A DNA stretch of 50,072 nt from Anaeromyxobacter oryzisoli (GTDB taxonomy: Bacteria > Myxococcota > Myxococcia > Myxococcales > Anaeromyxobacteraceae). The stretch lies in assembly GCF_022690765.1 (NCBI RefSeq), contig NZ_JALCZA010000035.1, positions 1 through 50,072 on the forward strand, read 5' to 3'. A program made the position numbers and the translations under genes. This document shows, one piece after another, positions 28,626 to 37,192 of the stretch. The first letter of the stretch is position 1, and each line of letters begins with the position of its first letter. Below the pieces are notes generated by a model, which saw nothing but the letters and a program-made list of their open reading frames with translations, ran no database searches and had not been told where the DNA came from.

Positions 28626-29195
28626 ATGGCGTCGCGGCTTCACCTCGTCGCGGTGATCGGTGACGGGACCGCCTCCGAGGGCTCGCGGCCCTGGCGGCTC
28701 GCCGAGGCGCTCGGCCAGCGGCTCGTCGACGCCGGCCATCGGATCCTGACCGGCGGGCTCGGCGGCGTCATGGAGGCGGCGAGCCGCGGCGCGAGGCGCG
28801 CGGCGGCGTACGCGCCCGGCGTCGTGATCGGCATCCTGCCCGGGGACGACGCGGCGGGCGCGAACGTGCACGTGGACGTCTCACTCCCGACCGGGCTCGG
28901 GCACCTACGGAACGCGCTCGTCGCGCATGCTGATGCGATCGTCGCCATCGGAGGCGGCGCCGGCACACTCTCCGAGATCGCGCTCGCCTGGATCCATCGC
29001 CGGCTGCTCGTCGCCTACCGGATCGACGGATGGAGCGGCCGGCTCGCCGGCACCCGCGTCGACGACCGGGTCCGGTTCGCGTCGATCCCGGACGATCAGG
29101 TGTTCGGTGTCGACACCGCCGAGGAGGCGATCACGGTGCTCCGCCGGCGCCTGCCGGAATATGCCGAGGCGCGGCGCGCGGGGACAGCGGGCTAG
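28626..29195 (+). CDS. SLOG/LOG-like nucleotide-binding protein (TIGR00725-type)
   Basis: 189 aa. A Rossmann-like fold with LVAVIGDGTASEGS at the N-terminus, ILTGGLGGVMEAASRGAR at residues of about 40-57 and IVAIGGGAGTLSEIALAW at about 107-124. The two glycine-rich motifs are the ligand-binding elements of the SLOG superfamily, which includes cytokinin-activating LOG enzymes and predicted sensors of nucleotide signals. The PGGxGTxxE catalytic pattern of LOG is altered to GGGAGTLSE, with the Glu kept. The stop codon overlaps tail-to-tail (CTAG) with the frameshifted NTPase gene on the other strand. Confidence 0.82.
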   Translation: MASRLHLVAVIGDGTASEGSRPWRLAEALGQRLVDAGHRILTGGLGGVMEAASRGARRAAAYAPGVVIGILPGDDAAGANVHVDVSLPTGLGHLRNALVAHADAIVAIGGGAGTLSEIALAWIHRRLLVAYRIDGWSGRLAGTRVDDRVRFASIPDDQVFGVDTAEEAITVLRRRLPEYAEARRAGTAG

Positions 29196-29716
29196 GAGCA
29201 CGCCGCTCGAAACCGAGCGGCGTGCTCCGCCGGGAGGAGGTCCCGGCGCTCCGCCGACAAGGAGAGCACCAGGACCCCCGGCGACCGCTTCGCCTCCGCG
29301 ATGAAGCCGCCGCCGAGGAGCGCCACGGTTCCGAGGAAGGGCACGGCGGAGGTGAGCGCCCGTCGCGCGGTGGTGACGAACGCGGGCGAGAGGCACCCAT
29401 CTTCCCGATCTCGTCGACGACGAGGAGCCCGACGTCCGATGACGGCTCGAGCTGCGAGAGGAGCGTCTCGAGCTCCGCGACGTGGACGGTGTAGCGTCCG
29501 ACCCGCGGGCCGCCGGGAGCTCCCGCGGTCGCGAGGCGCGCGGTCCGGTCCGCCGAGCGTGACGATCCGGAAGCCCGTCCTGCCGGTCGCGCCGCGGACT
29601 TCCTCCGTGTAGAAGCCCGCCATCGGCAGGCCGGGCAGCAGCGCGATCGTGCGCCGGATCGCGGTCGTCTTGCCCGACCCCGGTGGTCCGGTGAGGAGAA
29701 CGCGAGGGGGTGGCAC
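29192..29716 (-). pseudogene. THEP1-like NTPase, copy A, broken by two frameshifts
   Basis: Reading leftwards from GTG 29716, the product begins VPPPRVLLTGPPGSGKTT, with an intact P-loop, and runs to TGFRIVTLGG. Near 29550 one extra base shifts the frame: the homologous continuation RTARLATAGAPGGPRVGRY ... LLVVDEIGKM, including Walker B, is in the next frame. Near 29397 one base is missing from what should be GAG TGC, and the original frame resumes with CLSPAFVTTARRAL to the stop. The two errors cancel, leaving about 50 codons out of frame. Both halves are well conserved, so decay is recent or one or both are assembly errors. Homologous to 31647-32204. Confidence 0.88.
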
Positions 29717-29947
29717 CGCCGGAACCTGGCCACGGTGAACGCGGCCGGCGCCCCCCGGGACCCCGGCCCCCGTCGAGCGGCGTCGATGAGATCGCCCGCA
29801 GGGCAGGGCACGTGCCCCGCTCGAGCTCGAGCACCGAGCGGCTCCGATCATCGTCCGCGACCCGCCGCCCCGCGACGTCTTCAGGACATTCGTGGAGGTG
29901 CCGCTCGGGGCACGCGCGGGGCTACGGTGAAGCCGCCGGCCGGCACC

Positions 29948-29978
29948 GCGCCCGACCGACGCGGTCGTGGTCGGGCGC
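29948..29978. terminator. hairpin between two decayed genes
   Basis: GCGCCCGACC (29948-29957) pairs perfectly with GGTCGGGCGC (29969-29978) around an 11-nt loop. It lies about 60 nt downstream of the frameshifted Cys-rich lipoprotein on the - strand and may have been its terminator. Confidence 0.45.
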
Positions 29979-30040
29979 AACGGGCGCGGCGTGGCGACGG
30001 TCAGTCGGAAGCCGCCGGGAGGCGGCCCCTCACCCGATCG

Positions 30041-30525
30041 TCAGCGAGCGCGCCTCAGTACCCGCACGCCGTCCAGGAGGCGGACGCGGCCCGGCTCGAC
30101 AGGGCCGCGGAGACGACGGTAGCCGATGAAGGCGACCCAATGGCAGTCGGAGGCGGCGCAAGCCTGCTGCAGATCGCCGGTCGCGCCGGAGCACTCCGGC
30201 ACGATCGCGCACGAACCGTACTGGGTCCGCCACCACGCCGTGAGGCAGGCGTCGAGTGGCTGTGCCTCACCCCGACGACGCCCGACTGCTCGCTCGCGTC
30301 GCAGGCCGCGGTGCAGAGCTGCTCCGCGCTCCCGTAGTCGCCCGAGCAGACGCGCGAGGTGTTCGAGGTGACCCCGCCCGCGCAGGTGCCGTCGGCGTTC
30401 TTGATCGAGCAGTCCACGCACTGGCGCGAACAGTCGAACCAGCTCGCCTTGAGGTTCTCGCCGATCTTGCAGCCGCTCGCCGTGATCGCGAGCGCCGCCA
30501 GCAACGCCCCGATCCTTCGATTCAC
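30041..30525 (-). pseudogene. Cys-rich lipoprotein with a frameshift
   Basis: GTG 30525, preceded by GGAGGGGAC, starts a lipoprotein with signal VNRRIGALLAALAITASGC and the Cys-dense mature part FDCSRQCVDCSIKNADGTC ... CSGDYGSAEQLCTAACDASEQSGVVG. At a run of four G near 30260 the frame is lost; the natural continuation EAQPLDACLTAWWRTQYGSCAIVPECSG ... LQQACAASDCHWVAFIGYR lies in the next frame and stops at 30041. Restoring one G would give about 160 aa with roughly 14 Cys, a pattern typical of disulphide-rich secreted proteins of myxobacteria. The function is unknown. Confidence 0.75.
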
Positions 30526-30743
30526 GTCCCCTCCGCATCGTAACGCACCGTCGAGGATCCGTGCACGGCCATGTTCACGTTCAGACGCGGTTGCGCTCCG
30601 CAAAGGCGGGGAGGGCGACGAATGCGTCGAGGCACCGTCGCGCTCCAGCGACGCTGTGACGCGCCGGCACGGGGTCGCCGGGCCGGATCATGCGACGCTC
30701 ATGGACCAGGCGTCTGGCATGGTTCGGGCAAGAGCGAAGGCGC

Positions 30744-30989
30744 GTGCGCCTGTTCGCCATCACCGCGATCCTCGTCACGTCTGCCGCGGGGTGCTGCTAC
30801 GAGAACACCCACCACGACGCGTGCCTCGACGCGACCGGGACCTGCTTCACCATGTCGTGGACGGAGACCTTCTGCCTCGACGTCGAGGACGCGCCGCTCA
30901 CGGATCTCTCGGTCGATTACCGGAGCTGCGCCGGCACGCTGTACGGCGACAAGACGTGCGCCGACCTCGGGTACCGGGAGGGCCCGTGA
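30744..30989 (+). CDS. small Cys-rich lipoprotein
   Basis: 81 aa from GTG 30744 (VRLFAITAILVTSAAGC, lipobox-like SAAGC). The mature peptide has seven Cys in about 65 residues (CCYENTHHDACLDATGTCF, ETFCLDVED, YRSCAGTLYGDKTCADLGY), enough for three disulphides. Start codons further upstream are possible but would put charged residues before the signal. It resembles in style, not in clear sequence, the frameshifted Cys-rich lipoprotein at 30041-30525. No function can be assigned. Confidence 0.6.
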   Translation: MRLFAITAILVTSAAGCCYENTHHDACLDATGTCFTMSWTETFCLDVEDAPLTDLSVDYRSCAGTLYGDKTCADLGYREGP

Positions 30990-31161
30990 CGCGCGCACGC
31001 TCGATGGCGCTCGCCAAGGTCCGGCCGCGCCGCCGCCGGCCGCGCGCGGTCGAGCGGGCGCTCCCGCCTCCGGGCGTCGCTGCACGGGGGCAGGCGCAGG
31101 TCGCGCTCCGCCGCCATGATCGAGGCGCCTCTGGCTGCCGGAGGTCGCCCTGGAGCCGCGG

Positions 31162-31647
31162 GTGCGGTCGCGTGTGCTGCTCGGGTTCGTCCTCGCGTCG
31201 CTCGCCTGCGGCGGCGACGATGACGGGAAGCTGCTGGTCGTGGTCAGGGTCGAGCCGACGGTCCAGGTCGCGACGACGTTCCCCGCGCAGGTCCTCGTCG
31301 GGTTCGACTCGAGCGGGTCCGGGTTCGTCGTGTTCCAGGTCGGGTTCCTGTGCGCGCCTTCGAGCGCGCCGCTCGTCTTCACGTCCACGTTCTCCGGGCT
31401 GGACGGTGACGCGTCGTCGAGGACGGTGGACGGCTGGGTGATCCCGGTCCGCTCCGGGGCGGCGCCGACGTGCGGTCCGCTCCCGGAGCCTCGCCCCGTG
31501 CCGCCGCCTCCGGCCGATGCCCCGGGGGTCCGGACGAGCGGCCAGGCCGGGCTCCTGATCGGCTGCAGCGCGGGCGAGACACGCTCGGCCACGCTCGTCA
31601 TCCGGGGCGACGTGGCGCCTGCGGGCGCGGCGAGCCGGGAGCCCTGA
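31162..31647 (+). CDS. predicted lipoprotein of unknown function
   Basis: 161 aa from GTG 31162. The signal MRSRVLLGFVLASLACGGDDDG has lipobox SLAC followed by acidic residues, which in other bacteria can influence inner/outer membrane sorting. The mature region is beta-rich (LLVVVRVEPTVQVATTFPAQVLVGFDSSGSGF) with a proline-rich segment (PLPEPRPVPPPPADAPG) and two further Cys. Its stop overlaps the start of the intact THEP1-like NTPase (TGATG), so the two are translated together, which may link them functionally. Confidence 0.7.
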   Translation: MRSRVLLGFVLASLACGGDDDGKLLVVVRVEPTVQVATTFPAQVLVGFDSSGSGFVVFQVGFLCAPSSAPLVFTSTFSGLDGDASSRTVDGWVIPVRSGAAPTCGPLPEPRPVPPPPADAPGVRTSGQAGLLIGCSAGETRSATLVIRGDVAPAGAASREP

Positions 31648-32204
31648 TGACGACGCCGCCCCGGATTCTGGTGACGGGTCCGCCGGGCGTCGGCAAGACG
31701 ACGTTCGTTCGGCGGGTGCTCGAGCTGATCCCGGACGTCCGCGCTACCGGGTTCTACACGGGGGAGATCCGCGGTCGCGCGGGCCGAACCGGGTTCCGGC
31801 TCTCGACGCTCGACGGTCGGTCGGCGCAGCTCGCGACCGCAGGCGGGCGCGGCGGTCCGCGCGTCGGCCGGTACGGCGTGCACCTCGAGTCGCTGGACGC
31901 GCTCGGGGCGGAGGCGCTCGAGCCCGGGCCGGGGATCGACCTCGTCGTGATCGACGAGATCGGGAAGATGGAGTGCCTCTCCCCCACGTTCGTGCGCGCG
32001 GCGCGGCGCGCGCTCACCGGTCCGGTGCCGGTGCTCGGGAGCGTCGCGCTGGTCGGCGGTGGCTTCATCCCGGAGGCGAAGCGACTCCCCGGCGTGGAGG
32101 TGATCCCGCTGTCCCGGGACAACCGGGATTCGCTGCCGACGACGATCGCGGAGCGGCTCCGCGCTGGCGCTGCGCGCGCAAGCCGGGATCCTTCGAGCCG
32201 TTGA
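31647..32204 (+). CDS. THEP1-like nucleoside-triphosphatase, intact copy B
   Basis: 185 aa. P-loop GPPGVGKTT at residues 11-19, the family motif GFYTGEIR and RTGFRLSTLDG at about 35-57, LATAGGRGGPRVGRYGVHL, then the Walker B motif VVIDEIGKMEC at 100-110 with the DEIGKME signature of COG1618/THEP1. Members studied in archaea and bacteria hydrolyse NTPs slowly in vitro; the physiological role is unknown. The start overlaps the stop of a lipoprotein gene. It is the only one of four related copies in this region that keeps all motifs in one frame. Confidence 0.9.
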   Translation: MTTPPRILVTGPPGVGKTTFVRRVLELIPDVRATGFYTGEIRGRAGRTGFRLSTLDGRSAQLATAGGRGGPRVGRYGVHLESLDALGAEALEPGPGIDLVVIDEIGKMECLSPTFVRAARRALTGPVPVLGSVALVGGGFIPEAKRLPGVEVIPLSRDNRDSLPTTIAERLRAGAARASRDPSSR

Positions 32205-32387
32205 CGCCGATGCGCGCCGCCCGTCGGCTCGCCGCATCGCCCGCGCGCACACGCACCGGCTCTCCCGCCGCACGCCGAGCGATTGCCACGCTGACGGGCC
32301 ACCGTACGCAGGGTACGCCTCCGTCTTGGTGGGGGCTCCGATCGGCCATCCTTGAAACGGCCTCGGCCATCGTTACCGTTGGTGGAA

Positions 32388-32413
32388 CTCGGTCTCACCG
32401 GCGCCAGACCGAG
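32388..32413. promoter_or_regulatory. inverted repeat just upstream of the 607-aa unknown gene
   Basis: CTCGGTCT (32388-32395) and AGACCGAG (32406-32413) form an 8-bp perfect stem with a 10-nt loop, ending 13 nt before ATG 32427. It could be an operator or an mRNA hairpin near the ribosome-binding site (AGGGGAG). Confidence 0.35.
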
Positions 32414-32426
32414 CAGGGGAGCCCGC

Positions 32427-34250
32427 ATGGTCGACTACCGCACGCACGTGGCCGCGCTGGAGGCGTTCCGCGCGGCGCTCGCCGCACAGACGATCTCGGA
32501 TCCGAAGCTCGCGAGCACCCGGGATCGCGCGATGCAGGACCTCGCGTCCGCACCGGACGTCGCGCTGCTCGGGGCGCTCGTCGATCACCTGGTGTGGCAC
32601 GCCGCCAGCGACGGGACCGAGCTCGCGCTGCTCGAGCGGTCCGCGAGCCTTTGGCGCCAGGGCGCGACGCTGTACGCGGCGCTCGGGCAGGTGCGCGCCG
32701 ACCTCGAGGAATCGCTCGCCAGTCCGGCCGATCCCTCGTCCGTCGCGAAGTTCAGCGCAGCCAGCGCCAACATGAAGGCGTTCGCCGACGGCATGACGCT
32801 CGGGCAGGGGGAGCTCGGGGCCCTCCGAGCCGACATCGAGGCGCTCACCCACCTCCCGCCGCATCCGCGCCAGCAGGATCGGAAGCTGCATGACTGGACC
32901 TGGGCAGACGTGTTCCTCGCACGCCGGACGGACGCGCTCGCGCGGGCGCTCCACGCGCGCGCCTCCGATCCGCCGACGCGCGCCTTCGCGCTCGGCGCGC
33001 TCTCGAGCTACGGCGCGAACGCCTGCGGCTCCGCGTACCTCGGCCAGGTCGTCGGTGGGCCGCGCCGCTGCCACCGACACCGGGACCGGCTCGCGCGGAA
33101 CACCATGGGGAGCTGGCTCGCGCAGTCCCGGCCCACGCTCCGGAGCCTCTCCGACCTCGCAAACGCGATGCGGCCGGGCGGTGGGGCGACGCCGGCGCTG
33201 CCCGCCGCGGTCGAGCAGCTCGTCACCGAGGCGCTCACGAGCACGTACGATCTCTCGCGCACGCCGCCGCTGCCGGATCTGCAGCTCGGGTATCGCCGGC
33301 TGATCCGCCACCTCGAGCTGCTGGACGGCTTCGCCATGCCGCCGGCCCCGGTCCCGCCGATGGAGCCCTTCCTGACCGCGCTCTACGGCGATCCGACCCG
33401 GCCCGCGCCGTCGCTCGTCCCGGCGCCCGCCGGGGCAGGAGGGGGGCCCGGCGCGGGCGGCGTGAAGCCCCAGTGGACGAGCAGCGGAAAGCCCGCGAAG
33501 ACCGACAGCCCGCCGAGCACCGGCGATCGGTGCGGATCGTTCTGGGAGCTGATCCTGCTCGCCGTGGTCTTCCTCGCGGGCGGGTTCATCTACTGCATCG
33601 GCAAGTGGGGGCAGAAGGAGCGCTGCGAGATCTGGGACAACATGGTGAACGACTGGAACACCGCGTTCGCGGCGGGAGGCGGGGCCGGGCAGGGCGCGCT
33701 CGTCGGCTCCAGCCAGCAGCAGCTCACCGCCGGTGAGCTCGCCGCCGCCGCGCAGGTCGACCAGGTGACGGCGCTCGTCGGATATCTGTTCGACCTCCAG
33801 CGGCGCGTCTGGGAGGGGCTCGATCAAGCGTACACGTTCCTCGCGGTGTACGGGATCATCTACCCGGACGGTTTGCTCGCGCGGCCGCTCTACCAGGAGT
33901 TCACGGCCATCCCGCCGCCGGGGTCGTGGCCGCACGTGCCGGTGCCGGATCCGGAGCCGACCGTTCACCTGTTCCCGGCGACGCCGATCGAGCAGCCCGC
34001 CGCGGCGGCGTCGCCGCTGCCCGCCGGCGCCACGCCGGACGCCGTGCTGCTCGGCGTCGCCGGCGCGCCGCTCGAGACGGCGAGCGACACCGCCCTCCGC
34101 GTCTGGGACCAGCTCGCGCGCGGCGTCCTCGACGCCAACAACCTCGATCTCGACGCCGATCGCGGATGGCACCACGCCTGCTGGAGCACGGGCGGGTCGA
34201 TCGACGACGTGCCGCTCGCCGTGGACGTGCTCCCGTACGCTGCGACCTGA
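32427..34250 (+). CDS. large protein of unknown function with one central membrane segment
   Basis: 607 aa, no signal peptide. The N-terminal third is helical. Residues of about 155-235 (LHDWTWADVFLARRTDALARAL, then RAFALGALSSYGANACGSAYLGQVVGGPRR and CHRHRDRLARNTMGSWLAQ) resemble the core of zinc-dependent phospholipase C/S1-P1-type proteins, which usually read ALGWLSHVVGDVxGHxxVNxxVGGPYRTH; here the expected metal-binding His and Asp are Ser and Asn, so it would be inactive. One hydrophobic helix lies at about 372-392 (WELILLAVVFLAGGFIYCIG). The C-terminal part has Pro-rich stretches and a terminal HHACWSTGGSIDD. The family relation is an inference. Confidence 0.7.
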   Translation: MVDYRTHVAALEAFRAALAAQTISDPKLASTRDRAMQDLASAPDVALLGALVDHLVWHAASDGTELALLERSASLWRQGATLYAALGQVRADLEESLASPADPSSVAKFSAASANMKAFADGMTLGQGELGALRADIEALTHLPPHPRQQDRKLHDWTWADVFLARRTDALARALHARASDPPTRAFALGALSSYGANACGSAYLGQVVGGPRRCHRHRDRLARNTMGSWLAQSRPTLRSLSDLANAMRPGGGATPALPAAVEQLVTEALTSTYDLSRTPPLPDLQLGYRRLIRHLELLDGFAMPPAPVPPMEPFLTALYGDPTRPAPSLVPAPAGAGGGPGAGGVKPQWTSSGKPAKTDSPPSTGDRCGSFWELILLAVVFLAGGFIYCIGKWGQKERCEIWDNMVNDWNTAFAAGGGAGQGALVGSSQQQLTAGELAAAAQVDQVTALVGYLFDLQRRVWEGLDQAYTFLAVYGIIYPDGLLARPLYQEFTAIPPPGSWPHVPVPDPEPTVHLFPATPIEQPAAAASPLPAGATPDAVLLGVAGAPLETASDTALRVWDQLARGVLDANNLDLDADRGWHHACWSTGGSIDDVPLAVDVLPYAAT

Positions 34251-34258
34251 GGATGGTC

Positions 34259-35173
34259 ATGCCCGAGAATCAGCCATCCGACGTCGGCCCCGTCGATGAT
34301 CGGCCGGCGCTCGTGATCCCGTACTGGACAGCGCCGCTCGTTCCCGGCGGCCCGCCGGACGACGGCTCGCAGCGGCCGCTGTCCGCGCCCGTCGTGTCGT
34401 GGCTCTGCCCCGCCATCCGCGCGTTGACGCCGTATGAGCCCGGAGCGGAGCTGACCGTCCAGGTCGACATCGTGAACTGGGGGCTCGGCAACGCGACCGC
34501 TCTGCCGATCGTGACGGTCTGGTGGATGGATCCGTCGACCGGGTTCGCGGCGATGGGACCGTCCAACCGCGTCGGCCTGTGCGTCGTCCCGGTGGATCCG
34601 CGCGGCGGGACCGCCTCGACCCCGGCGATGACGACGGCGATCCCCCCGACGGCTCCGCCGCACGTCTGCCTGCTCGCGTGCGTCAGCCATCCCGACGACC
34701 AGGCTGGCTCGCTGCCGGACCCCATCGGCGATCGCCACTGGGCGCAGCACAACCTCGCGGTGGTGACCGTCCAGCCGGGGCAGTCGATGATCGGGTTCTC
34801 GTTCTGGGCCGTCAGTCCGTACCGGCAGCAGGCCGTGTTCGAGGTCCGCGTGCGACAGGTGACCCACGAGGCGCTGGTGAGCGTCGCACGGATCGTGCGC
34901 GCAGAGCCGGTGCGAACCGAGGTCCGGCTCGCCCTGCGCGAGGCGGGGGAAATGCTCGCGCCCGGACGCGCGGGCGCGGACGAGAAACGGCGGGATGGCA
35001 GGCTCCAGCTCGCGCTGGAGGGCGGCGCCCGGCGGCCGGTATACCTGCAAGTGGAGCTCGGGAGCGCGTTGAGGCCGGGGCAGTTCACCGCCGTCGAGGT
35101 GGTGCAGCTCGACGTGCGGCGCGAACGGGCCACCGGGAGCGTAGGGGTCGTCGTGACGACGCGGGCGCGGTGA
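34259..35173 (+). CDS. unknown protein with an Ig/CARDB-like beta domain
   Basis: About 304 aa from ATG 34259 (GAGG 6 nt upstream); ATG 34253 is an alternative. Residues of about 40-200 have the look of a CARDB/Ig-like domain: ELTVQVDIVNWGLGNATALPIVTVWWMDP, then VCLLACVSHPDD with DRHWAQHNLAVVTVQPGQSMIGFSFWAV. The last 90 residues form a second beta-rich region (RTEVRLALREAGEM, RLQLALEGGARRPVYLQVELGSALRPGQF). No signal peptide. It starts 8 nt after the 607-aa gene, so both are probably one operon and their products may interact. Confidence 0.7.
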   Translation: MPENQPSDVGPVDDRPALVIPYWTAPLVPGGPPDDGSQRPLSAPVVSWLCPAIRALTPYEPGAELTVQVDIVNWGLGNATALPIVTVWWMDPSTGFAAMGPSNRVGLCVVPVDPRGGTASTPAMTTAIPPTAPPHVCLLACVSHPDDQAGSLPDPIGDRHWAQHNLAVVTVQPGQSMIGFSFWAVSPYRQQAVFEVRVRQVTHEALVSVARIVRAEPVRTEVRLALREAGEMLAPGRAGADEKRRDGRLQLALEGGARRPVYLQVELGSALRPGQFTAVEVVQLDVRRERATGSVGVVVTTRAR

Positions 35174-35337
35174 GGGCGCACCCGAGCTGCCCCCCACAGC
35201 GAATCCGGAGCTTCCTCGCGGCTCGACGAGCGGGCACGGCGTTACGAATTCCGCCTGGTCGGCCGACGCGGCCGGCTGCACGCGCCCCGCTGGAATGGCC
35301 TGGCTCGCGCTCGAGGCGACCAGTAAGGACTCCGCCC

Positions 35338-36402
35338 ATGAGAGAGCCGCGCAACCGGGTCGTTCGAGTCAAGCGCTTCGGTGGTCCCGAGGGTCTGGAG
35401 GTCGTGGACGCGCCCCTGCCGACCGCCGGCCGGGGCGAGGTGCGGGTCCGCGTGCTCGCCTCGAGCGTGGAGTACACGGACGTGACGATCCGGCGCCACC
35501 TCTACCCGTGGGTGCTCCGCCGGCCGCCGTTCGTGCTGGGCTACGACGTGGTCGGAGAGATCGATCAGCTCGGCGACGGCGTGAGCGGCTTCCAGATCGG
35601 CGACCGCGTAGCCGACATGACGGTCCTCGGGTCGAACGCCGCCTATCGCACGCTCCGGGCCGACCGCGTGACCCGCGTGCCGGCGGGCGTGGACGCGGCG
35701 GAGGCGGCGACGCTGATCTTGAGCTGGACGACCGCGTACCAGCTCCTGCACCGCGCGGCCCGGATTCGGCGCGGCCAGCGCGTGCTCGTGCAGGGAGCCG
35801 CCGGCGGGGTCGGCCTGGCGCTGCTCGTGCTCGGCAGGCAGGCTGGCGTCGAGCTATGGGGCACCGCGCGCGGCGAGCACGCGGCGCTGCTCCGCGAGCT
35901 CGCCGCCACACCGATCGACTACCGGCGCGAGGACTTCACGCGGGTCCTGCCGGGCGGGTTCGACGTCGTCTTTGACGGCATCGGCGAGGAGGGCTATCGC
36001 CGATCGTTCGCGGCGCTCAAGCGGGGCGGCCTGCTCTGCGCCTACGGCTACACGGCGGGCGTGCAGGCGCGACGCCGCATGCTCCCAATGCTCGGGTGGA
36101 TCGCGCGCCTGTATCTGTGGGGCTGGTTGCCGGGCGGCAAGCGTGCCCGCGGCTACTCGATCAACGTGATGCGGGCACGACATCCCGCCTGGTTCCGGGA
36201 GGACCTGGAGCGCCTCTTCGGGCTGCTGGCGAGCGGCGCCATCCGGCCGCGCGTCGCCGAGCGGATCTCCCTGGACGAGGTCCCCGAGGCCCACCGCAGG
36301 CTCGAGGCGGGCGGTCTCGAGGGCAAGCTCGTCGTGTGCCCGGACCTCCCGTCGCGACGCGAGCCGGGTCCCACGTCCGTCCGGGCTACGCCCGCGACCT
36401 GA
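35338..36402 (+). CDS. zinc-independent MDR oxidoreductase (quinone oxidoreductase-like)
   Basis: 354 aa from ATG 35338. An N-terminal GroES-like domain (FGGPEGLEVVDAPLPTAGRGEVRVRVLASSVEYTDV, FVLGYDVVGEIDQLGDGV) is followed by a Rossmann domain with VQGAAGGVGLALLVLGRQAG and VVFDGIGEEGYRRSFAALKRGG. The catalytic zinc ligands of alcohol dehydrogenases are absent, as in the NADPH:quinone reductase branch. The substrate is unknown. The region from about 36050 to 36200 (MLPMLGWIARLYLWGWLPGGKRARGYSINVM) contains the family's extra loop. Confidence 0.88.
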   Translation: MREPRNRVVRVKRFGGPEGLEVVDAPLPTAGRGEVRVRVLASSVEYTDVTIRRHLYPWVLRRPPFVLGYDVVGEIDQLGDGVSGFQIGDRVADMTVLGSNAAYRTLRADRVTRVPAGVDAAEAATLILSWTTAYQLLHRAARIRRGQRVLVQGAAGGVGLALLVLGRQAGVELWGTARGEHAALLRELAATPIDYRREDFTRVLPGGFDVVFDGIGEEGYRRSFAALKRGGLLCAYGYTAGVQARRRMLPMLGWIARLYLWGWLPGGKRARGYSINVMRARHPAWFREDLERLFGLLASGAIRPRVAERISLDEVPEAHRRLEAGGLEGKLVVCPDLPSRREPGPTSVRATPAT

Positions 36403-36724
36403 CGGGCAGGTCATCCGCCGCGCCGTACCTGTCGGAGTCGCGTCGCGCATCGTTTCAGGTGCGCTCGGGCGAAGCGGCCCAAGCTCCTGAAAACCGCACC
36501 CATTTACTGGCTCGTATCGTTTCAGGAATCAGCTCACGGTGCCCGCGCGGCAACACCTCTTTCGCCGCTCGTTCCGATGCTGTTGCCCGTCGGCTGCGTC
36601 GGCTGCGGAGCCAGACTCGTGATGGTTCTGGATGGCTTCACTCTCAGCACCAGGGAAGCGATATGTTCACCATCGCAGCAGCAGGCACCCCGGGTCTTCC
36701 TCTCGATGCTGGGCCGAGGTCATC
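36403..36724. other. intergenic region of unusually low GC with 11-bp direct repeats
   Basis: 322 nt with no supported gene. The word ATCGTTTCAGG occurs at 36449-36459 and again at 36516-36526, with a near-inverted relative, CCTGAAAACCG, at 36486-36496. The stretch is visibly richer in A and T than its surroundings, suggesting foreign DNA or a regulatory region. Confidence 0.55.
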
Positions 36725-37192
36725 ATGAATCGTCATCACCGCGAAACGTCCTTCGTGCTTGCGGCCTCGCTCTTCCTCCTCTCCGGCTGCATCCCGTGAC
36801 CGCATCACGATCTCCTCGCCCCGGCGATCACCGGCGCGGTTCGGAGCGGCGCCACGCCGGTGGGCGGCGCCACCGTCTACCTGAACGCGAGCCTCCATGA
36901 TGAGGATTGCCACACCTATCAACTCTCCGCGGTGGCGGATCGGAACGGAGAGTTCGCCGTCGGTCCGGTCGAGGAATTCAGGTGGATCGAGTTCGTATAC
37001 GGGGACCCGGTCGCGGGCTGGACGCTCTGTGTGGACACGCCAGGCGGACGCAAGGTCCTGTTGACACAGGGCGGCATCGGCAGGCCTGGTTCGAAGATGG
37101 ACATCCAGTGCGATGTCTCGGCGGCCAAAGTCGGCCGCGTCGCTCACTTTGGCGGCACCATCGAAGAAGGGAACACGTGTTCGATCCGTTGA
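36725..37192 (+). pseudogene. lipoprotein interrupted by an in-frame TGA
   Basis: ATG 36725, 5 nt after GAGG, begins a textbook lipoprotein signal, MNRHHRETSFVLAASLFLLSGCIP, but codon 25 (36797-36799) is TGA. The same frame continues without another stop to 37192: PAITGAVRSGATPVGGATVYLNAS, HTYQLSAVADRNGEFAVGPVEEF, WTLCVDTPGGRKVLL. This is a carboxypeptidase-regulatory/DUF6795-like beta-sandwich, which is normally exported. The stop therefore separates the signal from its domain. Nonsense mutation is the simplest reading; a sequencing error or TGA recoding are alternatives. Its base composition is lower in GC than its neighbours, hinting at transfer. Confidence 0.75.

Noticed and set aside
28090-28656. 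A 188-aa + frame full of 17-residue repeats over the tandem array
   Set aside because: It exists only because the 17-bp unit has no stop in any + frame; it lacks a ribosome-binding site and has no non-repeat domain.
36797-36799. Selenocysteine at the in-frame TGA
   Set aside because: The position follows a lipobox rather than a redox motif, and no convincing SECIS-like hairpin directly follows; a nonsense mutation is simpler.
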